A stretch of DNA of 64,000 bases from Fibrobacter succinogenes (GCA_902779055.1 CACZAD010000010.1:1-64000), one strand, 5' to 3'; shown: positions 25,697-35,769, counted from the first letter of the stretch. A program made the numbers and translations. The notes: generated by a model from the sequence alone, not told the origin.

Positions 25697-26351
25697 TTTG
25701 TGGTTCTCCTATTAAAAAATCAAAGAGGTCAATTTTGGTGAGGTGTTTGACGTGTAACGGTTCTGAGCCAAAAACGCTGACTACTGTTTTTTCGCCGTTG
25801 ATGACTTGCATCTTTCCCGATTTGTAGTCGAATGAATCTCCGTGGTATCCTGAAAAATTGATGTATGAAATCTTTTCATCAATTCCAGTGCCCACGTACT
25901 TGAGGAAGCTTTCCTTCATCGACCATAGACGTGCAAAAGTGCGAGCCTTGTCGTTGGAACGGCTGATGGCTTGCTGTTCAAAAATGTTCATAGCACTTGA
26001 GACGCAGTCTAAATTGCGTTCGTCAACATCGGCAATGTCCACGCCGACAGGGAAATTAGCGAGTGCGCAAGCGATGCCGCCTGCAGTGTGTGATAAACTG
26101 AATTGCAATTCTGGCATGCCTTTGATGAACGGCTTTCCGTATGGACCGAATTCAAATTCAACCTTTTCATCAATGCCGTATTCTTCGATCAGGGCGTACC
26201 GCAAAAGAATGTAAGCCAATGCGGAAAGCTTGCGGTCTTTGAAATAACGATACTTATCAACACGTTTTGCACGTTGTTCACTCAGTAGCGGCCATAGCCC
26301 TGCCAAGTCGCATTCTGTAAAAGTCTCTGTTTCTGTGAAAATGTATAGCAC
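25674..26351 (-). CDS. 4'-phosphopantetheinyl transferase, Sfp type
   Basis: The 225-residue enzyme transfers phosphopantetheine from CoA to the Ser of carrier domains, turning the five carriers of this operon on. Motifs in order: GPYGKPF (about residue 70), FSLSHTAGG, GVDIAD (Mg-binding acidic residues), and RLWSMKESFLKYVGTG (WxxKESxxK). These define the Sfp/EntD group rather than AcpS. It starts with GTG at 26351, two bases after the stop of the free-standing Cy gene (TAA then GTG), and runs 23 bases into the acyl-AMP ligase gene. A dedicated PPTase in the operon is a common feature of mobile or self-sufficient NRPS clusters. Confidence 0.92.
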   Translation of the reverse strand: MLYIFTETETFTECDLAGLWPLLSEQRAKRVDKYRYFKDRKLSALAYILLRYALIEEYGIDEKVEFEFGPYGKPFIKGMPELQFSLSHTAGGIACALANFPVGVDIADVDERNLDCVSSAMNIFEQQAISRSNDKARTFARLWSMKESFLKYVGTGIDEKISYINFSGYHGDSFDYKSGKMQVINGEKTVVSVFGSEPLHVKHLTKIDLFDFLIGEPQNGKFAFA

Positions 26352-27806
26352 TTACAAAACCTCGTCCCATTTTTCGGTGAGTAATCGTTTGAGCAGATTC
26401 AAGTTTGTATTGAACATCAGTTTTAGCATTTCCGGTACAAAAGCGGGTTCTGCGTAATCCCAGTTGATGGAAAGCCTTCCGTCAAAATTGGTGACCTGGT
26501 AATCCAATACGACTTGAGGAGTCTTGCTCAATGCGTAAATCTGGTGCAGCCCTTTAGGCAATTCGCTGCTGGACTTTTGTCCGTTTTCAAGTACGCATGT
26601 GATGACGATGGGCATCTGAGCATGTGTGGGCGAAAGTCCTTCCTTGAACTTGAGGATTTTTGTACCGTCGTATGTGTGGAATCGTACAAGCTGCCACATA
26701 TCTTTTTGCACGGACTGCACGCATTCCAGAAAGCTCTTGCATTTTTTTGAAAGTGTGATGAATGCAATGTTGGTGAAGTCCCCGACAACCGAATTGATGT
26801 CCTTGTGCAACGGCAAACGGTTGAATAGTGTGGAGTTGATGGTGAGCGAATCGCATTTGCTGAAGCCAAGGAGTGCCTTGAGATAAACGGTGCTGATAAC
26901 GGCGGCCGGTGTCGTGCGGTATTCGCGGCATTTTTGCTGGAGTGCCGTGTACTCGTCGACAGCCAATTCCCCGGAAATTCGCGAAAAGCGATGATTATGA
27001 ATTTCCGAAAGTGGTTTTGCGTATGGCAAGTCCGGTTCGCAGACGAGTTCATTTGCTTTTGACTTCCAGAACGCTTCGGCCTGCGAGTAATCCTGCTGCT
27101 TTTCAAATACAATCAAGTCCTTGCAATAATCCTTGAATGTGTAGTCGATCCATTGTACGGTTTCGTTGCGGTAAAGCTTGAACATCTGCGAAAGAGCAAT
27201 TTTTGCGCTCCAGGCATCCATAATCATGCAGTCGAAATCGAAATGCAGAACATCCTTTGTGCCAGGCACACGGGAAACTCGCATCGTAAAAAATGGCCAC
27301 TGGTTCAATGGATAAATGTGATGGCTCCATTCCTTGCGTTTTTCGAGACGCTCTTCGACGGATTTCAATTCGGCAACTTCGATGGTGTAGGTGGGTGCCG
27401 TTTCGAGGACGCGTTGTGTCCCCTTGGCCGAAATCACAAGGCGAAGCGCATCGTCGTGGGCGATGACCTCGTTCCAAGCGTTTTGCAGCCGCGTTACATC
27501 AAGCGTTTCATCAAGTTCGACTTCCAGATAGTAATGCGTGTTGATTCCGCCTAAATCGTAAACGGGATCGCGCCCGACGAGGTATGATTTTTGAATCGGC
27601 GAAAGCGGGAAGGAGTTTTCTTCTTCTGCGGCTAATTTTTCGAGATGCGCGATGATTTCGGCCTTGTTTGCCTTTAAGCATTCCTTGTCTTCGATAGAAA
27701 GTGCGCCGCTTGTGGAGCGAAATTTGAGCTTGCCATCTTCCAGCCAAAGCGTTACGCCACGCTGAGCAAAGCTTTCGATCAGTTCTTTTGCTGTTGACGA
27801 ATTCAT
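26352..27806 (-). CDS. Free-standing heterocyclization (Cy) domain with N-terminal docking domain
   Basis: A 484-residue protein made only of a TubC-type docking domain (about residues 1-55, with LIESFAQRGVTLWLEDGKLKF) and one Cy domain. Cy features: SPIQKSYLVGR at the start, intact DxxxxDxxS as DCMIMDAWS near residue 200, FNRLPLH and VGDFTN, and SKTPQV..DYQV near the end. Cy domains condense and cyclise Cys, Ser or Thr to a five-membered ring. Its own adenylation and carrier partners are missing, and the nearby A-(MT-like)-PCP protein (36846-39575) has no Cy, so the two probably make a split module. ATG 27806 was chosen because it overlaps the upstream NRPS stop (TAATG); the longer open frame to 27929 reads inside the upstream gene. 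Confidence 0.9.
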   Translation of the reverse strand: MNSSTAKELIESFAQRGVTLWLEDGKLKFRSTSGALSIEDKECLKANKAEIIAHLEKLAAEEENSFPLSPIQKSYLVGRDPVYDLGGINTHYYLEVELDETLDVTRLQNAWNEVIAHDDALRLVISAKGTQRVLETAPTYTIEVAELKSVEERLEKRKEWSHHIYPLNQWPFFTMRVSRVPGTKDVLHFDFDCMIMDAWSAKIALSQMFKLYRNETVQWIDYTFKDYCKDLIVFEKQQDYSQAEAFWKSKANELVCEPDLPYAKPLSEIHNHRFSRISGELAVDEYTALQQKCREYRTTPAAVISTVYLKALLGFSKCDSLTINSTLFNRLPLHKDINSVVGDFTNIAFITLSKKCKSFLECVQSVQKDMWQLVRFHTYDGTKILKFKEGLSPTHAQMPIVITCVLENGQKSSSELPKGLHQIYALSKTPQVVLDYQVTNFDGRLSINWDYAEPAFVPEMLKLMFNTNLNLLKRLLTEKWDEVL

Positions 27807-30800
27807 TAGTGGCTCTCCTGCAGATTTTTCAGGGACAGTTTTTCGACGAGTTCCGTTGCGAATTCTCTCGACGTGAATGCCGTAAAATGATCGCCCTTGA
27901 GCTGCTCGTATTTGATTTCGCCAATGCAAAGGTCATCCCATTTTTGGAACAGCATCTTGTCGGCGTTCTTGAAAATACTATTGCTATTGTCCGCCTTGAA
28001 ATAGCGTAAATCGCCAAAGTACGGAGTCGGATTGTAATTGACCATGACGTTGAAATTCTGATCGAATGTTTTCTTGATTCTATCGAATGATTCGTCGGTC
28101 ATATTGTTTCCGAGGTCGCCAGAGCATTCCTTGATCTTTGCAAAACGTTCGCTTTTAGACATCGCGTTGAATTTGCGGATGGCTTCTGCATTGGGCGATT
28201 GCACAATGACCTTTTCAAAATCGTTTTCGTCAAGGATTTTCTTTTTTGTTTCTTCAAAGTACCGGACGACTAAGGCGGTGATGTCTTCGAATTTGAATCC
28301 GACCTTTTCGGGATCGATACCGATCAAGGTGGCGAAGAAAAAGTCCTTCATATTGGTCTGCTTGATTTCGAACGGCAAACGAGCACCTTCGATGATGGCG
28401 AGATCTGCAATTTCGATTCCGGTACTTTCGAGACGTTCGGCGAGTTCCAGCGAAAGTTTGCCATTGAAGCTGTAACCGACAATCTGTACCTTCTTGACGC
28501 CGGATTCTACGATTTTGTCTGCGAATTCCTTAGCCAAGACGCTTGCGACTTCAGAATCGCTGATTTCAAAGAAGTGCTGTGGATTCGATAGCTTGAACGT
28601 GAAGATTTCGCCTTCGTCCTGCTTTTCCATAAGCGGGATTATTTCGTGGAACATTTCATCATTCCAAAGAACGGTCGGGAGCAGGACTCTTGCACAGTCA
28701 TCCTTGAAATTGCCATGACGCTTAAGCTGGATGAATTCGCTAGAATTGCCAGATTCTTCTTCGATTTCATTTTTGAGGAATCGAGCGACTTCTGTAACCG
28801 TCGGAAAATCAAGCATCTGCTTTAGAATGGCGTCGAAGGTTTTATCCGAAGCGAGTTCATTGCGGATGGTCGTTGCCATTTGCGCCATAAGCAAGGAATC
28901 TGCGCCGAAGTCATAGAAGTTGTCATCTTTGCCGATAGAATCGATATTCAGTGCCTTGATGGCAATTTCGATAAGCCGGTTTTCGATGGACTTGTCTTTA
29001 CCCTGTGATGATTCAAATGCGTCTGCATAGTGTTTGAGTGCGTTTTGGTCGACGGTGCCGTTGGCTCCAATGGGCAACTTGTCGAGAATATGGATGGACG
29101 TGTTCTTTTCGGGGCAGATGTCGTTCAGGATCAACTTTACAGAAGATTCTGAAACTTCGTCCTTGTCATATTTCATTTGCTTGACGTAAAGATGGCCGCC
29201 CAACATTTTGGCCTTGGTGTCGTCTTGCGGGAACGTGGCGATGTTGTTGAGACTATCCTTGCTGCAAATAAGATGAATCCATTCCTCTTTAGACAAGAAC
29301 ATATTTTTTTCTCGGATCTTGTCGGTGGGCTCGTCCATCATCAGAGCTTGCGAGACGGATACGGATGCCATATTGGCTTCGGGTTCGCCGATATAGAGGT
29401 ATCCGCCAGGAACCAGGACTTTTTGGATCTGTTCCAGCGTGTAGTTCAAATCGATGGAGTTTGCCATCACGCCACCACACAGAACGATGTCGACGCTGTT
29501 TTCTGCAATGCCCTGGCTTGTGAAATCCTCATTGAAGTCCAACTGGGTAAATACCATAGCCGGATCTTTATGAGTGTATTCCGATGCCGTTGCAAAGAAT
29601 TGTGTGAATTTATCCGTGAAGTTGTAGACGAATGGAATTCCTGTTTTTTTGAGATGGTCAAAAACTTGCTTGGTGATCACGCCTGTGCCAGCGCCCAATT
29701 CAAGGATCCTCCAGGTTTTCTTGGAATCCATTGTTATGGTCTTTTCCAAGAAAGCAACAAGGTACTTGTTGATGCTCTTGTTGGTGTTCTGGGCCTGAAT
29801 GATGTCGGCCCAGTTGTCGAGCGCGCTCTTTTCCTTGTCGCCGGTGTAGTTCTTGTAAACGAACTCTTCGGGATCGACGGAGCCTTTCAATATTTTATCA
29901 AAGTGTGTTCCGTTATCTTTAAGATACCGGAGGTATTCCGGATTTGCGATATGGCTATCGAGCTTTTGAATGGCTTCTTCCCATTTCTTTTCATTCTTTT
30001 CGCGAGAAGTTTCTTCTAGAATCCTGTAGCCGTTTTGATGTGCGGCAATCTTGCCGTTGTTTTCGAGAACGTTGATCCATTCCTGGGCGTGGAACCGGTA
30101 CTTTTCAGGCAAGGCCTGTTCTAGCTCTTGCTTGGTGAAATCTTTTCCGAATACGAGAATGCCTGTTTGCAAAAGTCCAAGAAGAATGGAGTCTGCTGCG
30201 GCATCTTCTTGCGCATTTGAACTTGTCTCGATTTTTTCCCAGTCGCTATCGGCCAATCGTCTGTCGACTTCTTCGCTGACTTGTGCTGCGGTCTGTGCGA
30301 AAACGTCTTCTGCGGTTTGGATGCGCGTTTTTTTCTTTTTACGCGGTTCCACGGCGACGATAAGGTTGTCCTTGTTGCTTCCCAAGAATGCGCAAGCTTT
30401 TTCAATCGGTAAGCTGCTGACGAGTGCTTCTTCGACTTGCGAGAGGTTCAGCGCGCCCGCCTTGGCTTTGGATTCTTCAAAGAACTTGAGGATGTTCTTG
30501 CGGTCGATTTTACCGTTTGCAGAAAGTGGCAACGCATTGAATTCCTGAATGTATCCCGGGTGCATATAATGCAACAGGTACTTGTCAAGATGTTCCTTGA
30601 GTTTTTCGTTATCAATGATTTGTTTATCGCTCTTGACCTGCTTGACAAAGAACAGTACGTGCAAAAGATCCAGCGCACTATCATTGGCGGGGAAGGAACT
30701 CAGGTTGACGTTCTTCTCGCTGTGCAGAAGTTTTTCGATCCATTTGTCTCTGGGCATTTTGAGCTGCTCGAAAATCTGCTTCTGGCGTTCCAGATTGTCA

Positions 30801-33800
30801 GACGGAACATCCATCAAAAGAGCCTGCGTGATGGTGATCCAAGCCGAAAGCTCGTAAGATTCAAGGAACATAAAATGTCCGCCAGGAACGAGAACGTCTT
30901 CGATCTGCGATAAGGTCTTGTCGAAATCAATCGCATTGTCCATCACGTAACCGCCAAAGACAATGTCGAACGAATTCGATTTCAATCCCTGCTTGTGGAA
31001 ATCTTCATTCAAGTCCAGCTGCTTGAATACAAGCTCCGGGTAATCCTTGAACATTTCTGCTGCGGTCGGGAAGAAGTGCTTCAGATAATCGGTGAAGTAG
31101 TATTCGAATTTGTGTCCCTTCAATGTGGGTAAAAGGTAGCGCGTTGCAGAGCCTGTTCCTGCGCCGACTTCCAAAATGCGGATTGTGCGGTTTGGATTTT
31201 CATCCAGGATTTTTTTGAGGTATTCCGCCAAGGTGTTGTAGGCGATACGCATAATTTTATTATTGACGTAAAGCGAATCGACATAGCGGTATTTATCACC
31301 TTCCTCGGGGTAGAGGAATTTTCCCGGATCCACCTTGCCTTGCACAATGTCGGCGAGGTTGTCTCCGTTGAGCTTGACATATTCGAGGAAGTCTTTTGAA
31401 ATGTATTCCCCGTTCCAGACTTCGTAAGCCTTCTTCCAAAGGTTCTCTTTTTCGGTTTCAGAGACGTCAATATGGCAAACGAATGTTTCGCCCTGCTGTT
31501 CGATGAACTTTTCTGCAAGCAGATAGCCGAGCCATTGCGTGACAAGCCAATGGTACTTTGCAATGACCGGGGCCTTGATTTCATCGATGGTGTAGGTTTT
31601 ATCCTTTTGGAAAACACCTGCTTTTTGAAGTTCGAACAAGATGGTGCATGCACTGGCTCTTTCTTCGGCCTTGTAACCGTCTTCGACTTGCTTCATGTCG
31701 ATTTCGCCGATGCGGTCTTGTAAGAACTTTTCGACGGCGATTTCGCGGTTGACGAATTGTTGCTTGCCTGCGCTGATTTCGCTAGCGGTTGCGTTTTCGG
31801 CGACGATTGCAGAATAGATTTCGCGCTTGTCTTCGCTTACGACGGCAACGGCTTCCTTGATGGCGGGGAAGTCTTTCAAGACGTTCTCGATTTCGCCCAG
31901 TTCAATGCGGTGACCGCGGATTTTTACCTGCGTGTCTTCGCGGCCGAGAAATTCAATTTCACCACCGGGGAGATAGCGGCCCATATCGCCGGTCAAGTAA
32001 ACTTGCTCATCCGTTTTCGGAAGTGTGACGAACTGTGCTGCTGTACGTTCTGCATCCAAGTAGTAACCGAGTGCAACACCGTCTCCGCCGAGTGCAATTT
32101 GCCCTGCGACCATTGTTGGGCACGGCCGCAAGTTGCTATCGAGAATGTGCATCGTCTGATTTGCAAGCGGGCGGCCGTAAGGCAAAATTTTGAGACCGTC
32201 GTTTGGATCGTAACGGTGGTAGTTGGACCAGATGGAAGCTTCTGTGGCTCCGCCAAGGCAAATCACGTCGACGCCGGGTGCAACCTTGCGGATTCTTTCA
32301 GGCATATCTACTGGGATCCAGTCGCCAGAAAGGAATACTTCGCGGAGCGGGAGCGGCTCTGCCGTATTTTTGCTTTCGACAAAGTTCAGGAGCATTTTCA
32401 TCAAGGCAGGGACGGTGTTCCATACGGTAATGTGATGCTTGTGAAGGAGCGCTTCCCAAACTTCGGGGTTCATATAATCTTCTGCGGTCGGATAAACGAG
32501 GGTGCCGCCACAGGCGAGTACGCCAAAGAGGTCGTATACGGAAAGGTCAAAGTTCAACTGCGAAAGTCCAAGAACGGCGTCGTCTGCGGTAACGCCAAAA
32601 CGGTCGTTCATATCGTCGATGGTATTCATCGCGCCTTTGTGAGTGATCACGACTCCCTTGGGCTCACCAGTACTTCCGCTTGTGTAGATGATGTAGGCGA
32701 TATCATCGGGGGTACGCTTCGGGAATCTGGAACAGTCGACTGCAAAAACGTTGGCTTTGAGTTCATCGACGTTGATGGTCGTGATTTCACTTTCGAGAAG
32801 GGCTTCATCGCTGGAAATACCGATGGCTACTTTTGCTCCGGTTTTCTTGACAATCTTTTCGGCACGGCCCTTGGCTTTGGCGGCGGCAATCGGCACGTAA
32901 ATGGCTCCGGCATACAGAACGCCGAAAACGGAAACGACTTGCCAGGCTGATTTTTCCATCAAGACGGGAACGCAATCCTGTGGCTTTACGCCGTTTGTGA
33001 TCAGCTGGTCGGCTAAAACTTTGGCGCGGGCGTCGAGTTCTTCGAATGTGAATTTGATATGGCCGTCGTCAATGGCGATTTTTTTCGGAGTGCGCTTGAC
33101 GCTTTCGATAAAGTCGTCTTGCTGCATTCGCACGTTCCAGTCTTTTCGCGTGTCGTTTGCGGCCTTGCGCTCTGCGGCGTCACGGGCAGGGAGGGCGATT
33201 TCTGCAACATCTTCCCAATCGGCGTTTTCGTCAGCGAGGGCGAGCAGTCGATTTTCAAAAGCTTCGAACATCGAATCGAGAACGCCTTCCGGGAATACGC
33301 CTTCGCGATAGTCCCAGTTGACTTGCAGTCCGAACACTCCGTCCATCACCTGACAGTCAATGAAGGTTTGTGGCGTCTGGGAAATGCCCCCGACAAAGTC
33401 TCCGCGCAACGGTGCCCCCGAATCGGCGAGGCCAATCGCACTGGTGTAAACAATCGGCATCGAAAGCCCTGTTTTTTTGCTCTGTCTGGAGATTTCTCGC
33501 ATAACTTCGACGCCGCTGAAAAGGCGGTTGTCCAAGTCCGCAAAAAGCTGACCGTTTATTTTGCGGGTGCGTGCCAAGAAGTTTTCTTTTGCGGAACAAT
33601 CGACTTCAAGCAGGCTGAGCGATGTGAAATCGCCGACGATGTCCATGACTTTTTCATGGAGCGGGAGCCTGTTCAAGACCGTCATATTGATGCAGAAACG
33701 CTTATTGCGGCTCCATTTGGCAAGTACATCGGCGTAGCACGAAAGTATCGGTACGGTCGGCGTGAGCCCGTATTGCTTGGCACGGGTCTTCATACGGTTC

Positions 33801-34690
33801 CAGACGTCAGCTGGGATTCTCAAGAACTTGCGGCCGAAAGCATCCTTGGCTTCTGTTGCCGAAAGCTTCGGCAGTTCCGGAGCATCGGGCAGGTTTTCGA
33901 TGCGGTCCATCCAATATTTCTTTTCTTTTTCGTACTGGGCGGTTGCCTTGAGCTTTTTTTCAGCAATCAGGTAATCGCGGAAGGAAAGTTCTTCTTCGCC
34001 GGTAATGGCGATTCCGTCAAAATAGGCGGCTTCAAATTCAGCAACGAGTTTCCAGATGCTTGTCCAGTCGGCGAGCTGGAATTCAATCGAAAAATGAAGA
34101 ATGGCGCTTTCGTTGTTGCGGCTTACGGCAAGTCCGAACATCGGCCATTTCCCAACGGTGTAGGCGCGGTTCCCCATCTCCTTGCGGAATTTTTCGAATG
34201 CGTCTGCTTTTTCGGGGTGCTTCACCAAGTCCCATTCCGGAATATCCAATTCAGGAACATCCTTCATCACCTGCTGATAGCCGCTTTCGTTGATGACAGC
34301 ATGGAGCATATCGTATTTGCGCGTAATCGCATTCCAGATGTCGCGAACTTTTTGCGCTTCGAGTTCTGCGTAGCGGATTTCGAGATAAACGTGGCAGGCG
34401 ACACCGCCGTATTCGAAGGTCTTGCTGCGTCCGAGCAAATAGGCGGATTGTACGTCGGTGAGTGGGAATGGCTCAAAACGGTTTGTACGGTCAATGACGA
34501 TGGCGACATCTCTATCGTCGCTCTTTTCGCTCAAGTACTGTATCAGGGCTTCTTTGTTGGCCTTGAGTTCTGCGAGTACGGCTGGCGTCATCGCTTCTTT
34601 GGAAGCCTTGTACTTGATTTTTCCATTTTCAGTCCACAAGTGAATTCCGTTTGCTTCAAAACGGTTGACCAGTTCCTTAATAATGTTCAT
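27806..34690 (-). CDS. Non-ribosomal peptide synthetase: docking-Cy-A-MT-MT-PCP-TE, terminal module
   Basis: The 2294-residue protein resembles PchF with an extra domain. Order: TubC-type docking (1-58), Cy (about 70-500; FQLADWTS near 201, preceded by Glu where Asp is usual), A core with YTSGSTG near 667 and code D-L-Y-N-F-S-L-I-W-K, a first methyltransferase inserted in the A domain (LEVGAGTG near 1173), A10 LPLSANGKIDRK near 1385, a second homologous methyltransferase (LELGAGTG near 1662) followed by a second A10-like LPIGANGTVD, a carrier domain (GADSLL, Ser about 1930) and a thioesterase (GYSFNG near 2070, GDHFT near 2265). It would add the fourth cysteine, methylate and release the chain. 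The TE elbow has Asn in place of Gly. Start one base past the upstream gene. Confidence 0.93.
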   Translation of the reverse strand: MNIIKELVNRFEANGIHLWTENGKIKYKASKEAMTPAVLAELKANKEALIQYLSEKSDDRDVAIVIDRTNRFEPFPLTDVQSAYLLGRSKTFEYGGVACHVYLEIRYAELEAQKVRDIWNAITRKYDMLHAVINESGYQQVMKDVPELDIPEWDLVKHPEKADAFEKFRKEMGNRAYTVGKWPMFGLAVSRNNESAILHFSIEFQLADWTSIWKLVAEFEAAYFDGIAITGEEELSFRDYLIAEKKLKATAQYEKEKKYWMDRIENLPDAPELPKLSATEAKDAFGRKFLRIPADVWNRMKTRAKQYGLTPTVPILSCYADVLAKWSRNKRFCINMTVLNRLPLHEKVMDIVGDFTSLSLLEVDCSAKENFLARTRKINGQLFADLDNRLFSGVEVMREISRQSKKTGLSMPIVYTSAIGLADSGAPLRGDFVGGISQTPQTFIDCQVMDGVFGLQVNWDYREGVFPEGVLDSMFEAFENRLLALADENADWEDVAEIALPARDAAERKAANDTRKDWNVRMQQDDFIESVKRTPKKIAIDDGHIKFTFEELDARAKVLADQLITNGVKPQDCVPVLMEKSAWQVVSVFGVLYAGAIYVPIAAAKAKGRAEKIVKKTGAKVAIGISSDEALLESEITTINVDELKANVFAVDCSRFPKRTPDDIAYIIYTSGSTGEPKGVVITHKGAMNTIDDMNDRFGVTADDAVLGLSQLNFDLSVYDLFGVLACGGTLVYPTAEDYMNPEVWEALLHKHHITVWNTVPALMKMLLNFVESKNTAEPLPLREVFLSGDWIPVDMPERIRKVAPGVDVICLGGATEASIWSNYHRYDPNDGLKILPYGRPLANQTMHILDSNLRPCPTMVAGQIALGGDGVALGYYLDAERTAAQFVTLPKTDEQVYLTGDMGRYLPGGEIEFLGREDTQVKIRGHRIELGEIENVLKDFPAIKEAVAVVSEDKREIYSAIVAENATASEISAGKQQFVNREIAVEKFLQDRIGEIDMKQVEDGYKAEERASACTILFELQKAGVFQKDKTYTIDEIKAPVIAKYHWLVTQWLGYLLAEKFIEQQGETFVCHIDVSETEKENLWKKAYEVWNGEYISKDFLEYVKLNGDNLADIVQGKVDPGKFLYPEEGDKYRYVDSLYVNNKIMRIAYNTLAEYLKKILDENPNRTIRILEVGAGTGSATRYLLPTLKGHKFEYYFTDYLKHFFPTAAEMFKDYPELVFKQLDLNEDFHKQGLKSNSFDIVFGGYVMDNAIDFDKTLSQIEDVLVPGGHFMFLESYELSAWITITQALLMDVPSDNLERQKQIFEQLKMPRDKWIEKLLHSEKNVNLSSFPANDSALDLLHVLFFVKQVKSDKQIIDNEKLKEHLDKYLLHYMHPGYIQEFNALPLSANGKIDRKNILKFFEESKAKAGALNLSQVEEALVSSLPIEKACAFLGSNKDNLIVAVEPRKKKKTRIQTAEDVFAQTAAQVSEEVDRRLADSDWEKIETSSNAQEDAAADSILLGLLQTGILVFGKDFTKQELEQALPEKYRFHAQEWINVLENNGKIAAHQNGYRILEETSREKNEKKWEEAIQKLDSHIANPEYLRYLKDNGTHFDKILKGSVDPEEFVYKNYTGDKEKSALDNWADIIQAQNTNKSINKYLVAFLEKTITMDSKKTWRILELGAGTGVITKQVFDHLKKTGIPFVYNFTDKFTQFFATASEYTHKDPAMVFTQLDFNEDFTSQGIAENSVDIVLCGGVMANSIDLNYTLEQIQKVLVPGGYLYIGEPEANMASVSVSQALMMDEPTDKIREKNMFLSKEEWIHLICSKDSLNNIATFPQDDTKAKMLGGHLYVKQMKYDKDEVSESSVKLILNDICPEKNTSIHILDKLPIGANGTVDQNALKHYADAFESSQGKDKSIENRLIEIAIKALNIDSIGKDDNFYDFGADSLLMAQMATTIRNELASDKTFDAILKQMLDFPTVTEVARFLKNEIEEESGNSSEFIQLKRHGNFKDDCARVLLPTVLWNDEMFHEIIPLMEKQDEGEIFTFKLSNPQHFFEISDSEVASVLAKEFADKIVESGVKKVQIVGYSFNGKLSLELAERLESTGIEIADLAIIEGARLPFEIKQTNMKDFFFATLIGIDPEKVGFKFEDITALVVRYFEETKKKILDENDFEKVIVQSPNAEAIRKFNAMSKSERFAKIKECSGDLGNNMTDESFDRIKKTFDQNFNVMVNYNPTPYFGDLRYFKADNSNSIFKNADKMLFQKWDDLCIGEIKYEQLKGDHFTAFTSREFATELVEKLSLKNLQESH

Positions 34691-34691
34691 C

Positions 34692-35765
34692 TTAAACCTC
34701 TTCGCTGTATTTGTGGATCTCTGCCGATGGAATGTATTCGCTGTTGCCTTCTGGGTGAATCAGTTTTGCAAACCCGAAAATGTTGGTGATTTCGGACCAT
34801 TTCTGTGAACACAGAAGTTCGCGCTGCGCCAATGGGGCAAGTCTTGCTTTTTGATCGATCATCTTTGAAAATTCAACAATGTTGTCTGCGATGCCCTGTT
34901 TCCAGTCATCAAAAAGGACGTGCATAAAATCCTTGGCCTTGTAATTTCCCAAGGTTTCCATCGTCAGTTCCTTTAGATAAGGCGGAATCTCATTTCGCTT
35001 TTCGGGATTGTACAAATACTTGGGAACGTACATACGCGGCTTCCAAAGTACGGGGCCGAAGGTGTCTTCGAGAATCAGGCGACCCGTTTCGTAAACGATG
35101 GCGAAGTTGTGCAGAAGATGAGCGTGGTTGTCGCGGTCGTCCGTGTTCACCTGGTTGTTGTATTCGATGGTGATGGGCGTATCGCCAAGTTTTCCAGTGA
35201 GAATGTCGAAGGGACCGACGCATTCCGTGATGTGTTCAACTTTTAAATTGTAAATCGATGGAAGAATGCGGGAGAGAATGTCGATTGCCGGGAAGGAAAC
35301 TTGCGGACCGAAGGCGGCCTTGATGTAAAGCGGCTTTTCGTGCTTGTTCAGTTCCTGAGCTACGCGGATGAATCGTGCCACTTCGGGGAGCTTTGGATAA
35401 AGATCGCAGGTCTTGAAATAGACGCCATTCTTCTTGGCGACGCGATATGTTTCTGTGAGGTCGCGCGGATGGATTGGCTGCTCTTGCAGAACGTGGATTT
35501 TCTTTTCCATAAACTTGCAGGCGAGTTCCGTGCCGATGCCACCGACAGTTCCTGAACTAATGACGACGCATGCGAAATCGACTTCTGGAATCTGTTCGAA
35601 TTCCGTGAAAAGCGGAATGCCGTAGGTCTCGGTGCATTTTTTTGAGCGTTCGCTTCCCTTGCCGTAGAGACCGACTAATTCAAAATCGTCACTTAAAAGT
35701 TGTTGAAGCGCGTTGATGTAAAACTGTCCGAATGTACTTCCGCAGACAATGACTCTTTTCTTCAT
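34692..35765 (-). CDS. Thiazolinyl imide reductase (PchG/Irp3/YbtU-like)
   Basis: A 357-residue NADPH-dependent reductase of the Gfo/Idh/MocA-related PchG/Irp3 group. The nucleotide-binding start is VIVCGSTFGQFY; next comes VDFACVVISSGTVGG and QEQPIHPRDL, where the family carries E.P.H..D. The second half includes NNQVNTDDRDNHAHLLHN and a C-terminal helical tail. In pyochelin and yersiniabactin synthesis this enzyme reduces a carrier-bound thiazoline to a thiazolidine, which is what allows N-methylation. It lies between the saccharopine-dehydrogenase-like gene (4-base gap) and the terminal NRPS (1-base gap). It is the best single marker that the product is a thiazoline siderophore. Confidence 0.9.
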   Translation of the reverse strand: MKKRVIVCGSTFGQFYINALQQLLSDDFELVGLYGKGSERSKKCTETYGIPLFTEFEQIPEVDFACVVISSGTVGGIGTELACKFMEKKIHVLQEQPIHPRDLTETYRVAKKNGVYFKTCDLYPKLPEVARFIRVAQELNKHEKPLYIKAAFGPQVSFPAIDILSRILPSIYNLKVEHITECVGPFDILTGKLGDTPITIEYNNQVNTDDRDNHAHLLHNFAIVYETGRLILEDTFGPVLWKPRMYVPKYLYNPEKRNEIPPYLKELTMETLGNYKAKDFMHVLFDDWKQGIADNIVEFSKMIDQKARLAPLAQRELLCSQKWSEITNIFGFAKLIHPEGNSEYIPSAEIHKYSEEV

Positions 35766-35769
35766 TTCG

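Noticed and set aside
33059..34789. Open frame of 576 codons antisense to the terminal NRPS
   Set aside because: Shadow of the Cy domain; no motif, and it spans a gene boundary.
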